DNA of 40,852 nt from Nitrospinaceae bacterium (GTDB lineage: Bacteria > Nitrospinota > Nitrospinia > Nitrospinales > JACRGP01). Under the pieces are notes generated by a model that saw nothing but the letters and a program-made list of their open reading frames with translations, was not told the origin of the DNA and searched no databases. Position numbers and translations under genes: made by a program. Shown one piece after another: positions 32,803 to 40,612 of the stretch. Each line of letters opens with the position of its first letter. Position 1 is the first letter of the stretch. The stretch is taken from assembly GCA_029261575.1 (NCBI GenBank), contig JAJDBD010000078.1:1-40852 (forward strand), given 5' to 3'.

Positions 32803-34239
32803 CTAGCGGCGCCAAGCGTGAAACTTTTCGACCCAGCGCAATAGACCCTCCGGCGCGTGGGCTTTCTTCCAAACCCCGGCGGCGAATTTGTTGGCCTCGG
32901 ACATGGTGGGATAAATGTGAATCGTCCCCAAAATATCGTTCAGCCCATGACCGTATTTTATGGCGGATACGTATTCCGCGATCAGGTCGCCCGCATGGTA
33001 TCCCATGATGGTCACGCCTAATATGCGATCTTTTCCCGGCGCCGTCAATACCTTCACTTCGCCCCGGTCCTCGCTGTCCGCGATGGCGCGGTCCAGATCG
33101 TCCAGTCCGTAGCGCGTGACTTCGTAAGGGACGCCCTGCTCTTTTGCTTCCAGTTCGTTCAGACCCACCCGCGCAATTTCCGGATCGGTGAACGTGCACC
33201 AGGGAATCACGCGGTAGTCTACCTTGAATTTTTTGAACGGACTGAACAGGGCGTTGACTGCGCAGTACCAGGCTTGATGCGCCGCCGTGTGGGTGAACTG
33301 GTACGGACCCGCAACGTCGCCGCAGGCGTAAATATTTTTGAAGTTACTGCGCAGATACTCGTCCACTTCCACCGTGCCGCTCGGACCGAGTTTCACGCCA
33401 ATATCTTCCAACCCGAAACCCTTGCTGTTGGCTTGCCGACCTACGGCAAGCAGGAGCTGATCGAATGGAACTTCTTCCGATCCCTCTTTGGATTCCACCA
33501 CCATGCAGGGTTGACCGTCTCTCACAACAACTTCCTTGCACTTTGAGTTTAATCGCACGTCGACGCCGTCTTCGACAAATTGCGATTTGATGGCGGCGCC
33601 GAATTCCTCGTCCTCTCGGATCAGCAGGCGCGGCATCATCTCGACTTGCGTCACTTTACTTCCGAGGCGGGCAAAACATTGCGCCAACTCGGAGCCGATG
33701 GGACCACCGCCTGCGATCACCAGCCGTTTGGGCAGTTCGCGCAAATTCCAAATCGTGTCCGTGGTGAGAAATTTTACCTTGTCCAGTCCAGGGATGGGAG
33801 GGATGGCGGGCCGCGCGCCGGTGGCGACGATGATATTGTTGGCCGTCAGCGTTTTACCGTCCACCTGAACTTCGTGCGGCGACACAATTTTAGCCTCGCC
33901 CTGAAAACAATCGACGCCCAGACTGGAGTAACGTTCCACACTGTCGTGCGGCTCGACTTTCTGGATCACTTTCTGCACGCGCTCCATGACTTCGGCGAAG
34001 TCGAACTCCACGTTTGCGGAGCGAATGCCGTAATCCTTGTGCCGCTTGATATAGGAGAGAACCTTGGCGGTGCGGATCAAGGCTTTGCTGGGCACGCATC
34101 CGGTGTTCAGGCAGTCGCCACCCATCTTGTGTTTTTCTATCAACGCGACTTTGGCTTTCACCGCCGCGCCGATGTATGAGGAAACCAGGCCCGCGGACCC
34201 GGCTCCGATCACAACTATGTTGTAGTCTTTTTTCGCCAT
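32803..34239 (-). CDS. Lipoamide dehydrogenase/mercuric reductase-like flavoprotein disulfide reductase
   Basis: The 478-residue enzyme has the FAD fingerprint VVIGAGSAGLVSSYIGA, redox-active cysteines in GGDCLNTGCVPSKALI, a central NAD(P)H motif VIAGGGPIGSELAQCFARLG, the second FAD motif NIYACGDVAGPYQFTH and the catalytic His-containing HIYPTMSEANKFA. It lacks the C-terminal cysteine pair and N-terminal metal-binding domain of true MerA. No pyruvate or 2-oxoglutarate dehydrogenase genes are near. It resembles the group annotated as mercuric reductase-like or dihydrolipoyl dehydrogenase-like, with the distinctive C-terminus KKAHAPEGLLRWVEKFHAW. The natural disulfide substrate is unknown. It is followed by the small membrane gene and hutH. 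Confidence 0.9.
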   Translation of the reverse strand: MAKKDYNIVVIGAGSAGLVSSYIGAAVKAKVALIEKHKMGGDCLNTGCVPSKALIRTAKVLSYIKRHKDYGIRSANVEFDFAEVMERVQKVIQKVEPHDSVERYSSLGVDCFQGEAKIVSPHEVQVDGKTLTANNIIVATGARPAIPPIPGLDKVKFLTTDTIWNLRELPKRLVIAGGGPIGSELAQCFARLGSKVTQVEMMPRLLIREDEEFGAAIKSQFVEDGVDVRLNSKCKEVVVRDGQPCMVVESKEGSEEVPFDQLLLAVGRQANSKGFGLEDIGVKLGPSGTVEVDEYLRSNFKNIYACGDVAGPYQFTHTAAHQAWYCAVNALFSPFKKFKVDYRVIPWCTFTDPEIARVGLNELEAKEQGVPYEVTRYGLDDLDRAIADSEDRGEVKVLTAPGKDRILGVTIMGYHAGDLIAEYVSAIKYGHGLNDILGTIHIYPTMSEANKFAAGVWKKAHAPEGLLRWVEKFHAWRR

Positions 34240-34345
34240 TTTGAATTACCCGAGTTTGAATTTTTTTAACAGCTAGCAACTAGGGTAATGTCGCACGAGG
34301 AGGGAATTACTTACAACGATAATGGTTGCAGGACAAAGAGGGAGG

Positions 34346-34358
34346 CGGGCAACGCCCG
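34346..34358 (+). other. Short hairpin CGGGC-AAC-GCCCG
   Basis: A perfect 5-bp palindrome lies in the 227-base gap between rplS and the flavoprotein gene. The gap also contains the palindrome at 34441. The plus-strand 60-residue ORF here looks spurious. Confidence 0.35.
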
Positions 34359-34433
34359 TTGGAAAGGTTGAAGATGCAAGCTCACCAATACTTCAGCCGT
34401 TTCCCTTAAACGCTGCAGAGAATGCCCCAGCCC

Positions 34434-34460
34434 CTTGCCTGCCAGCGTCACGCTGGCAAG
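34434..34460 (-). repeat. Palindrome CCCTTGCC...GGCAAGGG with GCCAGCG-TCA-CGCTGGC inside, copy 2
   Basis: Two alternative stems overlap: CCAGCG/CGCTGG around a 3-base loop (34441-34457) and an outer CCCTTGCC/GGCAAGGG. It lies six bases after the rplS stop, so it could protect or end that transcript, but there is no T-run on the minus strand. The inner palindrome also occurs at 24678-24692. Confidence 0.5.
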
Positions 34461-34466
34461 GGCGGG

Positions 34467-34913
34467 TCAGGATTTTGAGGTTTTATTGGCGATGGCTTTT
34501 TTAACTGCGGCTTTTTTAGCGGCGGTTTTTTTGGTCGCTTTCTTTTTCTTTTTGGAAGGAGAAGTTCCCGTTTTTTTCAATTCTTTCAAACGCGCGGCCT
34601 TGCCTTTAAGCTCTCTCAAATAATAGAGCTTGGCTTGCCGGACTTTGGCGCGTTTGACCACCTCGATTTTTTCCACTCGCGGCGAGTGGAGGGGGAAAAT
34701 TCTTTCCACGCCGACGCCGAAAGAAATCTTGCGAACGGTAAAAGTTTTCCGGACGCCGCCGCCACAAATGCGCAAGATGACGCCTTCGACGATCTGTACT
34801 CGCTCTTTTTCCCCTTCCACGATTTTAATGTGCACCTTGACGGTATCGCCCACGTGGATTTCGGGGGGCTTTTCTTTTTCGTATTGGGCTTCGATTTGTT
34901 GTACCAGATTCAT
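34467..34913 (-). CDS. rplS: 50S ribosomal protein L19 with lysine/alanine-rich tail
   Basis: The 148-residue protein has the L19 core: [54 protein letters not shown] and [18 protein letters not shown]19 sits at the 30S-50S interface. The family is usually about 115-120 residues, and here residues 115-148 add a basic low-complexity tail ([20 protein letters not shown]) like that of histone H1-type proteins. The tail could bind rRNA or DNA; this is inference. A separate promoter precedes it although it follows trmD and a SPOUT gene as in the classic operon. Confidence 0.96.
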   Translation of the reverse strand: MNLVQQIEAQYEKEKPPEIHVGDTVKVHIKIVEGEKERVQIVEGVILRICGGGVRKTFTVRKISFGVGVERIFPLHSPRVEKIEVVKRAKVRQAKLYYLRELKGKAARLKELKKTGTSPSKKKKKATKKTAAKKAAVKKAIANKTSKS

Positions 34914-34959
34914 TGAACCACGCTCCTAAATTTGCTTGTCTACCAATGGGAAGCAACGG

Positions 34960-34987
34960 ATTATACCAGAATTTTTACCCGGCGCAA
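34960..34987 (-). promoter_or_regulatory. Sigma70-like promoter for rplS
   Basis: On the minus strand TTGCGC (34982-34987) and TATAAT (34960-34965) are 16 bases apart, and TGG before TATAAT gives an extended -10. Transcription would start near 34953, leaving about 40 bases of leader. Confidence 0.6.
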
Positions 34988-34992
34988 TTTTA

Positions 34993-35568
34993 TTATCCCG
35001 AAAAATTCCCCAACAGGCGGTCGAGGATAATGGCCACGGCCCCCCGGACGGGTAAATGATTGAATCCATCCGCCCCTTCTATGGGATCGAGTATGTAATC
35101 GGCGGTTTCCACTATGCTTTTTTCCAGTCCCCAACCAGTGCCGAAGAGCAACAAATACTGCCCGCCGGATTTCATTATTTGCCGCATTTCGCCGTAGCCG
35201 ACGCCCTGGTCAAATTTTTTGGCGTCTGTGACCACGCATTTTGGAGCTTCGCCAAACCGGGTTTCTATGTCCTGAATAACTTCCGGCAACAGGTTTTTAA
35301 CGCAGGTATGTTTCAGGGCTTCCTTGCGCGTGGGGTTGTACTGGGCGCCGCGCCCGTCGCGCCAGTGGCGCATGATATCCTCCACCAGTTTGTGTTGCGA
35401 CTTCAAAGGGGTGACAAAATACAGGGAACCGAGTCCGTAGGTCCGGCAAATCCGGGATATGTCGTGGACGTCCAGGGTGGTGATGGAGGAGACGACGATT
35501 TCCCCGACTTTGTTATAAACCGGAAAATGCAACGCCGCGAGGTGGATATTAGAGACCGCTTCCGTCAA
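34993..35568 (-). CDS. SPOUT-fold RNA methyltransferase (PF09936 type)
   Basis: The track ORF begins inside trmD, but the real start is most likely TTG 35568, which overlaps the trmD TGA by four bases (TTGA) and has GGGGA nine bases upstream. The 191-residue product (LTEAVSNIHLAALHFPVYNK) then matches the family's length. Conserved parts are VVSSITTLDVHDISRICRTY, NLLPEVIQDIE, and the knot region LLLFGTGWGLEKSIVE with DGFNHLPVRGAVAIILDRLLG. The family of SAM-dependent methyltransferases is commonly placed between trmD and rplS in deltaproteobacteria and other phyla. Its RNA target is not known. Confidence 0.9.
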   Translation of the reverse strand: MTEAVSNIHLAALHFPVYNKVGEIVVSSITTLDVHDISRICRTYGLGSLYFVTPLKSQHKLVEDIMRHWRDGRGAQYNPTRKEALKHTCVKNLLPEVIQDIETRFGEAPKCVVTDAKKFDQGVGYGEMRQIMKSGGQYLLLFGTGWGLEKSIVETADYILDPIEGADGFNHLPVRGAVAIILDRLLGNFSG

Positions 35569-36296
35569 GGCTTTTTCCCCGGAGCCGTTCGGTCCTGTTC
35601 GGAGGTTTTTGCGTTTTTCAAAAGGTCGGGCCGGATGCGGGCGGTCTTCTCCCGTGCGGCCTGCCTTTGCCAGTCGCGTATTTTCTGGTGATCCCCGGAG
35701 ATCAGAATTTCGGGAACTGTCTGCCCCCGGAATTCCTGGGGCCGGGTGTATTGGGGATATTCCAACAGATCGGCGGTGAACGATTCGTCCCGGATGCAGG
35801 CTTCGTCGCCCACCACGCCGGGGACCAGTCGGGACACGGCGTCGATAAGAACCATGGCCGGGATCTCTCCGCCGGAAAGCACAAAATCGCCAATGGAAAT
35901 TTCCTCGTCGACAAAATGCAATCCCACTCGCTCGTCCACGCCCTCGTAACGCCCGCACACCAGTAATATTTCATCCTCTCTGGAAAGTTCCCAGGCTTTT
36001 TTCTGATCGAACGGTTTGCCGGAAGCGGACATGAGGATCGTGCGCGCGCGGGGCCTGTCTTTTTTAACGGCCTCAATCGCCCGGACGATTGGTTCGACGT
36101 TCATCACCATCCCCGCGCCGCCGCCAAAAGGGCAGTCGTCCACTTTGCGATGCTTGTTCAGAGTGTAGTCTCTAAGGTCGTGAGCGCGCAGGTCCAGCAG
36201 GCCGTTTTCGCGCGCGCGGCTGAACAGGCCCTCGCCAAAGGGGGAATCAAACATGGCGGGGAAAATGGTGAGAATATCAAACCGAAGCGTTTTCAA
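35565..36296 (-). CDS. trmD: tRNA (guanine-N1)-methyltransferase TrmD
   Basis: The 243-residue SPOUT enzyme methylates G37 of tRNAs and prevents +1 frameshifts. Motifs: FDILTIFPAMFDSPF, DDCPFGGGAGMVM, LLVCGRYEGVDERVG, IGDFVLSGGEIPAMVLIDAV and the C-terminal helix HQKIRDWQRQ. Translation begins at TTG 36296 with GAAGGA upstream, because no ATG or GTG lies closer to the conserved FDILTIFP. The start lies inside the last codons of rimM (20-base overlap), and the stop overlaps the next gene's start by four bases, so the three are translationally linked. Confidence 0.96.
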   Translation of the reverse strand: MKTLRFDILTIFPAMFDSPFGEGLFSRARENGLLDLRAHDLRDYTLNKHRKVDDCPFGGGAGMVMNVEPIVRAIEAVKKDRPRARTILMSASGKPFDQKKAWELSREDEILLVCGRYEGVDERVGLHFVDEEISIGDFVLSGGEIPAMVLIDAVSRLVPGVVGDEACIRDESFTADLLEYPQYTRPQEFRGQTVPEILISGDHQKIRDWQRQAAREKTARIRPDLLKNAKTSEQDRTAPGKKP

Positions 36297-36804
36297 GGAG
36301 TCCTTCGACGACGCGAAATATAAGTTTTCCTTGATCCAAGTCGATGGATTGAACCACCGAATCGATCATGGGCAGTAGCAATTCAAAATCTCCGTTGCGA
36401 ACGACGTAGACGTCGTTGCTCCCGGTTTCGATAATTTCTTCGACGCGCCCGTAAAATTTTTCATGCTCGTCGTAAACTTTAAGACCGATAATTTGGAAGC
36501 GGTAGTATTCGTTTTCGGGCAGGGGGGCGAAATCTTCCGCGCGGGCGTAAAGGGTCTTCCCGCTTAACAGTTGGGCGGATTCGATGGAATCGCATCCCTT
36601 CAATTTGAGGATCATGCGTTTCCCCGATCCGCGCCAGGCCTCGACTTGCAACTGGTCTTGCGGTTTTTCTGGGTCGGGATCGGGATCCAAAACCGCCAGG
36701 CGAATATTTTGGCGGACGTCTTCTTCTTCAAAATAAGGAATGAACTTGATCTCGCCCTTCAGCCCGTGGGTTTTGGCGAGCTTTCCGATTTCAATCCATT
36801 CCAT
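36277..36804 (-). CDS. rimM: Ribosome maturation factor RimM
   Basis: The 175-residue protein assists 30S maturation, acting with S19 on the 16S rRNA head. The N-terminal barrel WIEIGKLAKTHGLKGEIKF and the C-terminal PRC-barrel (YYRFQIIGLKVYDEHEKFYGRVEEIIETGSNDVYVV split across two strands, ending LLPMIDSVVQSIDL) are both complete. It starts at ATG 36804, three bases after khpA, and its 3' end overlaps the trmD start. Position between khpA and trmD is the standard one. Confidence 0.96.
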   Translation of the reverse strand: MEWIEIGKLAKTHGLKGEIKFIPYFEEEDVRQNIRLAVLDPDPDPEKPQDQLQVEAWRGSGKRMILKLKGCDSIESAQLLSGKTLYARAEDFAPLPENEYYRFQIIGLKVYDEHEKFYGRVEEIIETGSNDVYVVRNGDFELLLPMIDSVVQSIDLDQGKLIFRVVEGLLENASV

Positions 36805-36807
36805 GAG

Positions 36808-37038
36808 CTATTCGATAATTTCCAGAACCGCGCGTTTTTTTAATTTGGTGGCGGTCGCGTTTAGAATGGTTCGCATGGCGCGGGCGGTCTTGCCTTGCTT
36901 TCCGATGACCTTGCCCAAGTCGTCCTTGGCCACCCGCAACTCCAAGACCGTAGTTTTATCGCCCACCACTTCGTTCAAAACAACTTCGTCCGGTTTGTCC
37001 ACCAGCGATTTGGCGATCATCATTATCAGGTCTTTCAT
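36808..37038 (-). CDS. khpA: KH-domain RNA-binding protein KhpA
   Basis: The track start at 37092 adds 18 residues. ATG 37038 is preferred because GGAGGG lies six bases before it, and [19 protein letters not shown] is the family's normal N-terminus. The 76-residue product is a single KH domain with the GxxG-type loop in [16 protein letters not shown]. KhpA with KhpB binds many RNAs and affects cell size and envelope growth in several bacteria. It lies in the rpsP-rimM gap as in most phyla. Confidence 0.94.
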   Translation of the reverse strand: MKDLIMMIAKSLVDKPDEVVLNEVVGDKTTVLELRVAKDDLGKVIGKQGKTARAMRTILNATATKLKKRAVLEIIE

Positions 37039-37156
37039 AACCAGCCCTCCCTTTTCGATCCTCCGTCTCTTCGGGTCGGAACGGGAAGGCAACGGAGGAA
37101 CCAGCTTCAGCGCTAATGATAACAGCCTCGTCCACGCCCGCTTGGGAAGTCTCTGG

Positions 37157-37402
37157 TTACCCTACCGCTCCGGCTTTCTTCAAAAGGGCCGCGACGGTTT
37201 TGGAGGGCCTGGCTCCTTTTTGCAACCAGGACGAAGCTTTTTCCAGGTCGATTTTTATATTGTCCTCTTCTTTAAGAGGATCGAAGGTCCCAAGATTTTC
37301 CAAAAACCTGCCGTCCCTGGGAAATCGGGAGTCCGCCGCTACCACTCGGTAAAACGGTTTCTTTTTAGAACCTCGCCTGGTTAATCGAATCACAACTGCC
37401 AA
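37157..37402 (-). CDS. rpsP: 30S ribosomal protein S16
   Basis: The 81-residue protein has the S16 signature [20 protein letters not shown] and [20 protein letters not shown]. The start is TTG 37402, supported by AGGAGGG seven bases upstream and by MAVVIRL being the usual N-terminus. S16 is needed for early 30S assembly. ffh lies 93 bases upstream, with an AT-rich stretch (TATATTATATATA on the minus strand) that may hold an internal promoter, though I see no clear -35 box. Confidence 0.96.
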   Translation of the reverse strand: MAVVIRLTRRGSKKKPFYRVVAADSRFPRDGRFLENLGTFDPLKEEDNIKIDLEKASSWLQKGARPSKTVAALLKKAGAVG

Positions 37403-37495
37403 AATACACCCTCCTGTTGATGGTTTTTATTCAAGTTGACCCCCGCTCCGGGAGCTCCTATATATAATATAGTAACATTTTAAAATAAATCACGT

Positions 37496-38845
37496 TCAAA
37501 AGGGATTAAATCCGCGTCCGCCGCCAACCATGCTGCCCAATCCCATGCCGCCCATTTTTCCCGAAGAAAACTTTTTCATCATTTTCTTCATTTGAACGAA
37601 TTGCTTGAGCAGTTTGTTCACCTCGCTTACGGTGGTCCCGCTCCCTTTCGCTATTCTTTTCTTTCGGCTTCCATTGATGATGTTGTGCTTTTTCCTCTCG
37701 CCAACCGTCATGGAATTGATGATGGCTTCGACCCTGACTAAAGCCCCGTCGTCGACTTGAGCGCCCTTCATCATCTTCGAGGCTCCGGGGATCATTTTCA
37801 TCAGCTGCTTTAAGGATCCCATCTTTTTGATTTGTTGCAATTGGTCGCGGAAATCTTCCATGTCGAAGGCGTTTTTCTTGATTTTCTTTTCCAGCGCCTC
37901 CTGCTCTTCCAGGTCATAGGCCTGCTCCGCCTTTTCGATGAGCGACAAAACGTCGCCCTTGCCGATGATCCTTGAGACCACGCGGTCGGGATGAAAGGTT
38001 TCCAGAGCGTCGAGCTTTTCGCCCAGCCCCATGAACTTGATCGGCTTCTGAACCACGGATTTAATGGACAAGGCCGCCCCGCCCCGCGCGTCGCCGTCCA
38101 TCTTGGTCAAGATCACGCCGTCGATCCCGATGGTTTCATGAAAGGTTTTGGCAACGTCCACCGCCTGTTGCCCCATCATGGAATCGGCGACAAACAGAGA
38201 TTCGTGAGGCTCGACCGTCTTCTTGATCTCGCCCAACTCGCGCATCAACTCGTCGTCCACCTGGGTGCGGCCTGCGGTGTCCAATATCACCACGTCGCAC
38301 ATTTTCTTGCGGGCCTGCGCCGTAGCGTCCTGACAAATAGTCACGGGGTTCCGGTTCTCCCCGGCCTGATACACCTCGATTTCCAGGTCCCGTCCCAGCA
38401 CGTTCAACTGCTCGATGGCGGCGGGACGATAGACGTCTGCCGGAACCAGAAAACATTTTTTCCCCTGGTTTTTGAGCATGCGGGCCAGTTTCCCGGCGGT
38501 CGTCGTCTTTCCGGAACCCTGGAGACCGGCCAGCAAAATCACCGTCGGACCATTGGATGCAAACTGGATTTTGCTCTCGCCTTCGCCCAACAGGTCGGTC
38601 AACTCGTCGCTGACGATTTTGACCATCTGGTGCCCCGGGGTGAGGCTTTTCATCACTTCCTGGCCGATGGATTTTTCCCGCACACGCGCCAGGAAGTCCT
38701 TGACCACGGACAGGCTGACGTCGGCTTCGATCAAGGCCACGCGAATTTCCCGCAGGGCTTCGTCGACGTCATTTTCCTTGAGTTTGCCGCGGCCTTTCAG
38801 GCCTTTATAGATCCGCTCCAGGCGGTCGGATAAATTATCGAACAT
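37496..38845 (-). CDS. ffh: Signal recognition particle protein Ffh
   Basis: The 449-residue GTPase delivers nascent membrane proteins to FtsY at the inner membrane. The N domain is followed by the G domain with GLQGSGKTTTAGKLARML, VPADVYRPAAIEQLNVLG, DTAGRTQVDDELMRELG and TKMDGDARGGAALS. The methionine-rich M domain has KMIPGASKMMKG and an MKKMMKKFSSGKMGGMGLG tail that binds 4.5S RNA and signal peptides. ATG 38845 lacks a clear ribosome site. A promoter lies upstream at 38908-38935. The 4.5S RNA gene itself was not found here. Confidence 0.97.
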   Translation of the reverse strand: MFDNLSDRLERIYKGLKGRGKLKENDVDEALREIRVALIEADVSLSVVKDFLARVREKSIGQEVMKSLTPGHQMVKIVSDELTDLLGEGESKIQFASNGPTVILLAGLQGSGKTTTAGKLARMLKNQGKKCFLVPADVYRPAAIEQLNVLGRDLEIEVYQAGENRNPVTICQDATAQARKKMCDVVILDTAGRTQVDDELMRELGEIKKTVEPHESLFVADSMMGQQAVDVAKTFHETIGIDGVILTKMDGDARGGAALSIKSVVQKPIKFMGLGEKLDALETFHPDRVVSRIIGKGDVLSLIEKAEQAYDLEEQEALEKKIKKNAFDMEDFRDQLQQIKKMGSLKQLMKMIPGASKMMKGAQVDDGALVRVEAIINSMTVGERKKHNIINGSRKKRIAKGSGTTVSEVNKLLKQFVQMKKMMKKFSSGKMGGMGLGSMVGGGRGFNPF

Positions 38846-38884
38846 AATTTGTACGTACGGTTGGTGGGGCCAGAGGCCCTAAAA

Positions 38885-38907
38885 TCGTAAACTTTTACGA
38901 ATTTTTT
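38885..38907. other. Hairpin TCGTAA-ACTT-TTACGA with T-run, in the ffh/queC divergent region
   Basis: A 6-bp perfect stem with a 4-base loop is followed on the plus strand by ATTTTTTAG. It lies in the leader of the ffh transcript and just before queC, so it could be a bidirectional terminator/attenuator or a regulatory site. Confidence 0.4.
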
Positions 38908-38935
38908 AGTATATTATATTCCACTGCAAAGTCAA
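38908..38935 (-). promoter_or_regulatory. Sigma70-like promoter for the ffh operon
   Basis: On the minus strand TTGACT (38930-38935) and TATACT (38908-38913) are spaced by 16 bases. Both boxes are close to consensus. Transcription from near 38901 would give a leader of about 55 bases containing the hairpin. Confidence 0.6.
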
Positions 38936-38964
38936 TAACGACGAGTCAAATTTTGGAGAAAGTT

Positions 38965-39651
38965 TTGGATAAACTGGCAATTGTGCTTTTGAGCGGTGGA
39001 CTGGATTCCACAACGGTCCTGGCCATCGCTAAGAACCTGGGCTACCTGCCCCTGACCCTGAGCTTCGATTACGGCCAGCGCCACCGGGTGGAACTGGGAA
39101 AAGCCCGCGTGATTGCGAAAAAGTTTGGCGTTGAGGAACACCGCGTGGTTTCGGTGGACTTGAAACAGTTTGGCGGGTCGGCCCTGACGGACGATATTGA
39201 AGTTCCCATGGACCGCGAGGAGGACGCAATGACCGCGGAAATCCCCGTCACCTACGTTCCGGCGCGCAACACTATTTTTTTGTCCTACGCACTGGCCTTC
39301 GCGGAAACTCGCGGAGCGCGGGACGTATTCATTGGCGTCAACGCAGTGGATTACAGCGGCTATCCCGACTGCCGTCCAGAGTTTGTTCAGGCGTTTGAAG
39401 CCCTGGCGAACCTGGCGACAAAAGCTGGAGTGGATGGTGAAAGCCTGAAAATCCATGCGCCCTTGATTCAAATGACCAAAGCGGAGATCATAAAAAAGGG
39501 TTTGGAGTTGAATGTGGATTACGGCCTGACCCACAGTTGCTATCAACCGACCCCGGACGGAACCTCGTGCGGAAGGTGCGACAGTTGCCGCTTGCGACGC
39601 AAGGGATTTTTAGACGCGGGCGCGGTCGACCCGCTAAATTACGTCGACTGA
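38965..39651 (+). CDS. queC: 7-cyano-7-deazaguanine synthase QueC
   Basis: The enzyme makes preQ0 from 7-carboxy-7-deazaguanine with ammonia and ATP, a step to queuosine in tRNA. The start is taken as TTG 38965 ([15 protein letters not shown]) because GGAG lies six bases before it; TTG 38953 in the track has no ribosome site and adds only four residues. The 228-residue product shows the ATP-pyrophosphatase loop [53 protein letters not shown] and zinc cysteines in HSCYQP and [10 protein letters not shown]. No queD, queE or queF is in the window. Confidence 0.95.
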   Translation: MDKLAIVLLSGGLDSTTVLAIAKNLGYLPLTLSFDYGQRHRVELGKARVIAKKFGVEEHRVVSVDLKQFGGSALTDDIEVPMDREEDAMTAEIPVTYVPARNTIFLSYALAFAETRGARDVFIGVNAVDYSGYPDCRPEFVQAFEALANLATKAGVDGESLKIHAPLIQMTKAEIIKKGLELNVDYGLTHSCYQPTPDGTSCGRCDSCRLRRKGFLDAGAVDPLNYVD

Positions 39652-39672
39652 TTTTTTTGGAAAGAATATTTT

Positions 39673-40611
39673 ATGAACCAAAAAGGGACGATCAATAGGG
39701 AAAGGGTTCGGTTAAACAACCACTCGCCGCAAAGCCGGACCACGGTCCACGGCAAGGCCGCCGCCTTGTTTGGGATTCCTTTCGCGGGCGTGGGCATTTT
39801 CATTATTATGATCAGCCTGGGAAAAGTGGACGTCGACCCATCCTCAATCCATGCTCCGCTTTGGGTCCTGGGCGTTGCCGGCTGGGTTTTTGCCGCGGCT
39901 GGATTGTTCCTTATTTTTCACGGCTTCGACGGTATGCGGCGCGAAACGGAAAGAAAACGGGGAATGGAGCAATACCCCCGTCAGCCTTGGATGTGGGACC
40001 ATCCCTGGGACCCGGCGGGCTACACGGACGATAAACTCACGCCCATTCTGAGCCATATGGGCGGCTTATTGTTTATGGGAATTTTCCTTTCCATTTTCAA
40101 TTGGTGGGCGTTTTTTTCAGACGACGGAGGGCTTTTCATTGTCATGATTGTCGGGTTATTTGACCTGATACTGATCGCCATCTTCGGCAATTTGATTTAT
40201 AAGATCATTCAGTTCGTCAAACATGGAAAGTCCCGGCTCCGTTTTGGCCAATTTCCTTTTCACCTTGGCGAGACCGTTTCCGCCGCGATTGAAAACCTGC
40301 CGCAGGGAATAGATACATTGAAACTGAACCTGAGATGCGTCGAAGAACGCTATGAAACTTCCGGGTCCGGGGACAACCGCTCGCAACGGGTGGTGAGTTA
40401 TCAGGTCTACGGCGAAGAGCGGATGCTGAAAGCCCCTTCGGAAATTGCCAACGTTGGACGTAAGATGAAATGGGACTTGCCGGGCGAAGCGGAGTTGGCG
40501 ACGCGGCTGAGCGAGCGACCCGCCTGGTTTTGGGAGTTGGAAGCGGAGGGAGAAATTTCCGGCGTGGATTTTAAAGCGCTGTACCTATTGCCCGTGTACG
40601 CAAAAAGTTAA
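39673..40611 (+). CDS. Unknown integral membrane protein
   Basis: The 312-residue protein has four hydrophobic segments (about residues 27-48, 63-85, 131-149 and 153-181) and a soluble C-terminal domain of about 130 residues rich in beta-strand patterns (VSAAIENLPQGIDTLKLNLRCVEERY, RVVSYQVYGEERML, PAWFWELEAEGEISGVDFKALYLLPVY). The motif WELEAEGEISGVDF followed by LPVY recalls C-termini of conserved hypothetical membrane proteins with a beta-sandwich tail, but I cannot name the family. It follows queC by 21 bases in the same direction. The ATG at 39673 has GGAAAG upstream. Confidence 0.82.
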   Translation: MNQKGTINRERVRLNNHSPQSRTTVHGKAAALFGIPFAGVGIFIIMISLGKVDVDPSSIHAPLWVLGVAGWVFAAAGLFLIFHGFDGMRRETERKRGMEQYPRQPWMWDHPWDPAGYTDDKLTPILSHMGGLLFMGIFLSIFNWWAFFSDDGGLFIVMIVGLFDLILIAIFGNLIYKIIQFVKHGKSRLRFGQFPFHLGETVSAAIENLPQGIDTLKLNLRCVEERYETSGSGDNRSQRVVSYQVYGEERMLKAPSEIANVGRKMKWDLPGEAELATRLSERPAWFWELEAEGEISGVDFKALYLLPVYAKS

Positions 40612-40612
40612 A

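Noticed and set aside
34322-34504. 60-residue plus-strand ORF near rplS
   Set aside because: It runs through two palindromes and into the antisense of rplS; no family signal.
35569-35958. N-terminal part of the 321-residue ORF (MRALRGRGRASG...)
   Set aside because: It is trmD sequence read in another frame. The real methyltransferase starts at TTG 35568.
38846-38964. preQ1 riboswitch before queC
   Set aside because: The short hairpin lacks the A-rich tail and pseudoknot pattern of preQ1 aptamers; a simple hairpin is the better reading.
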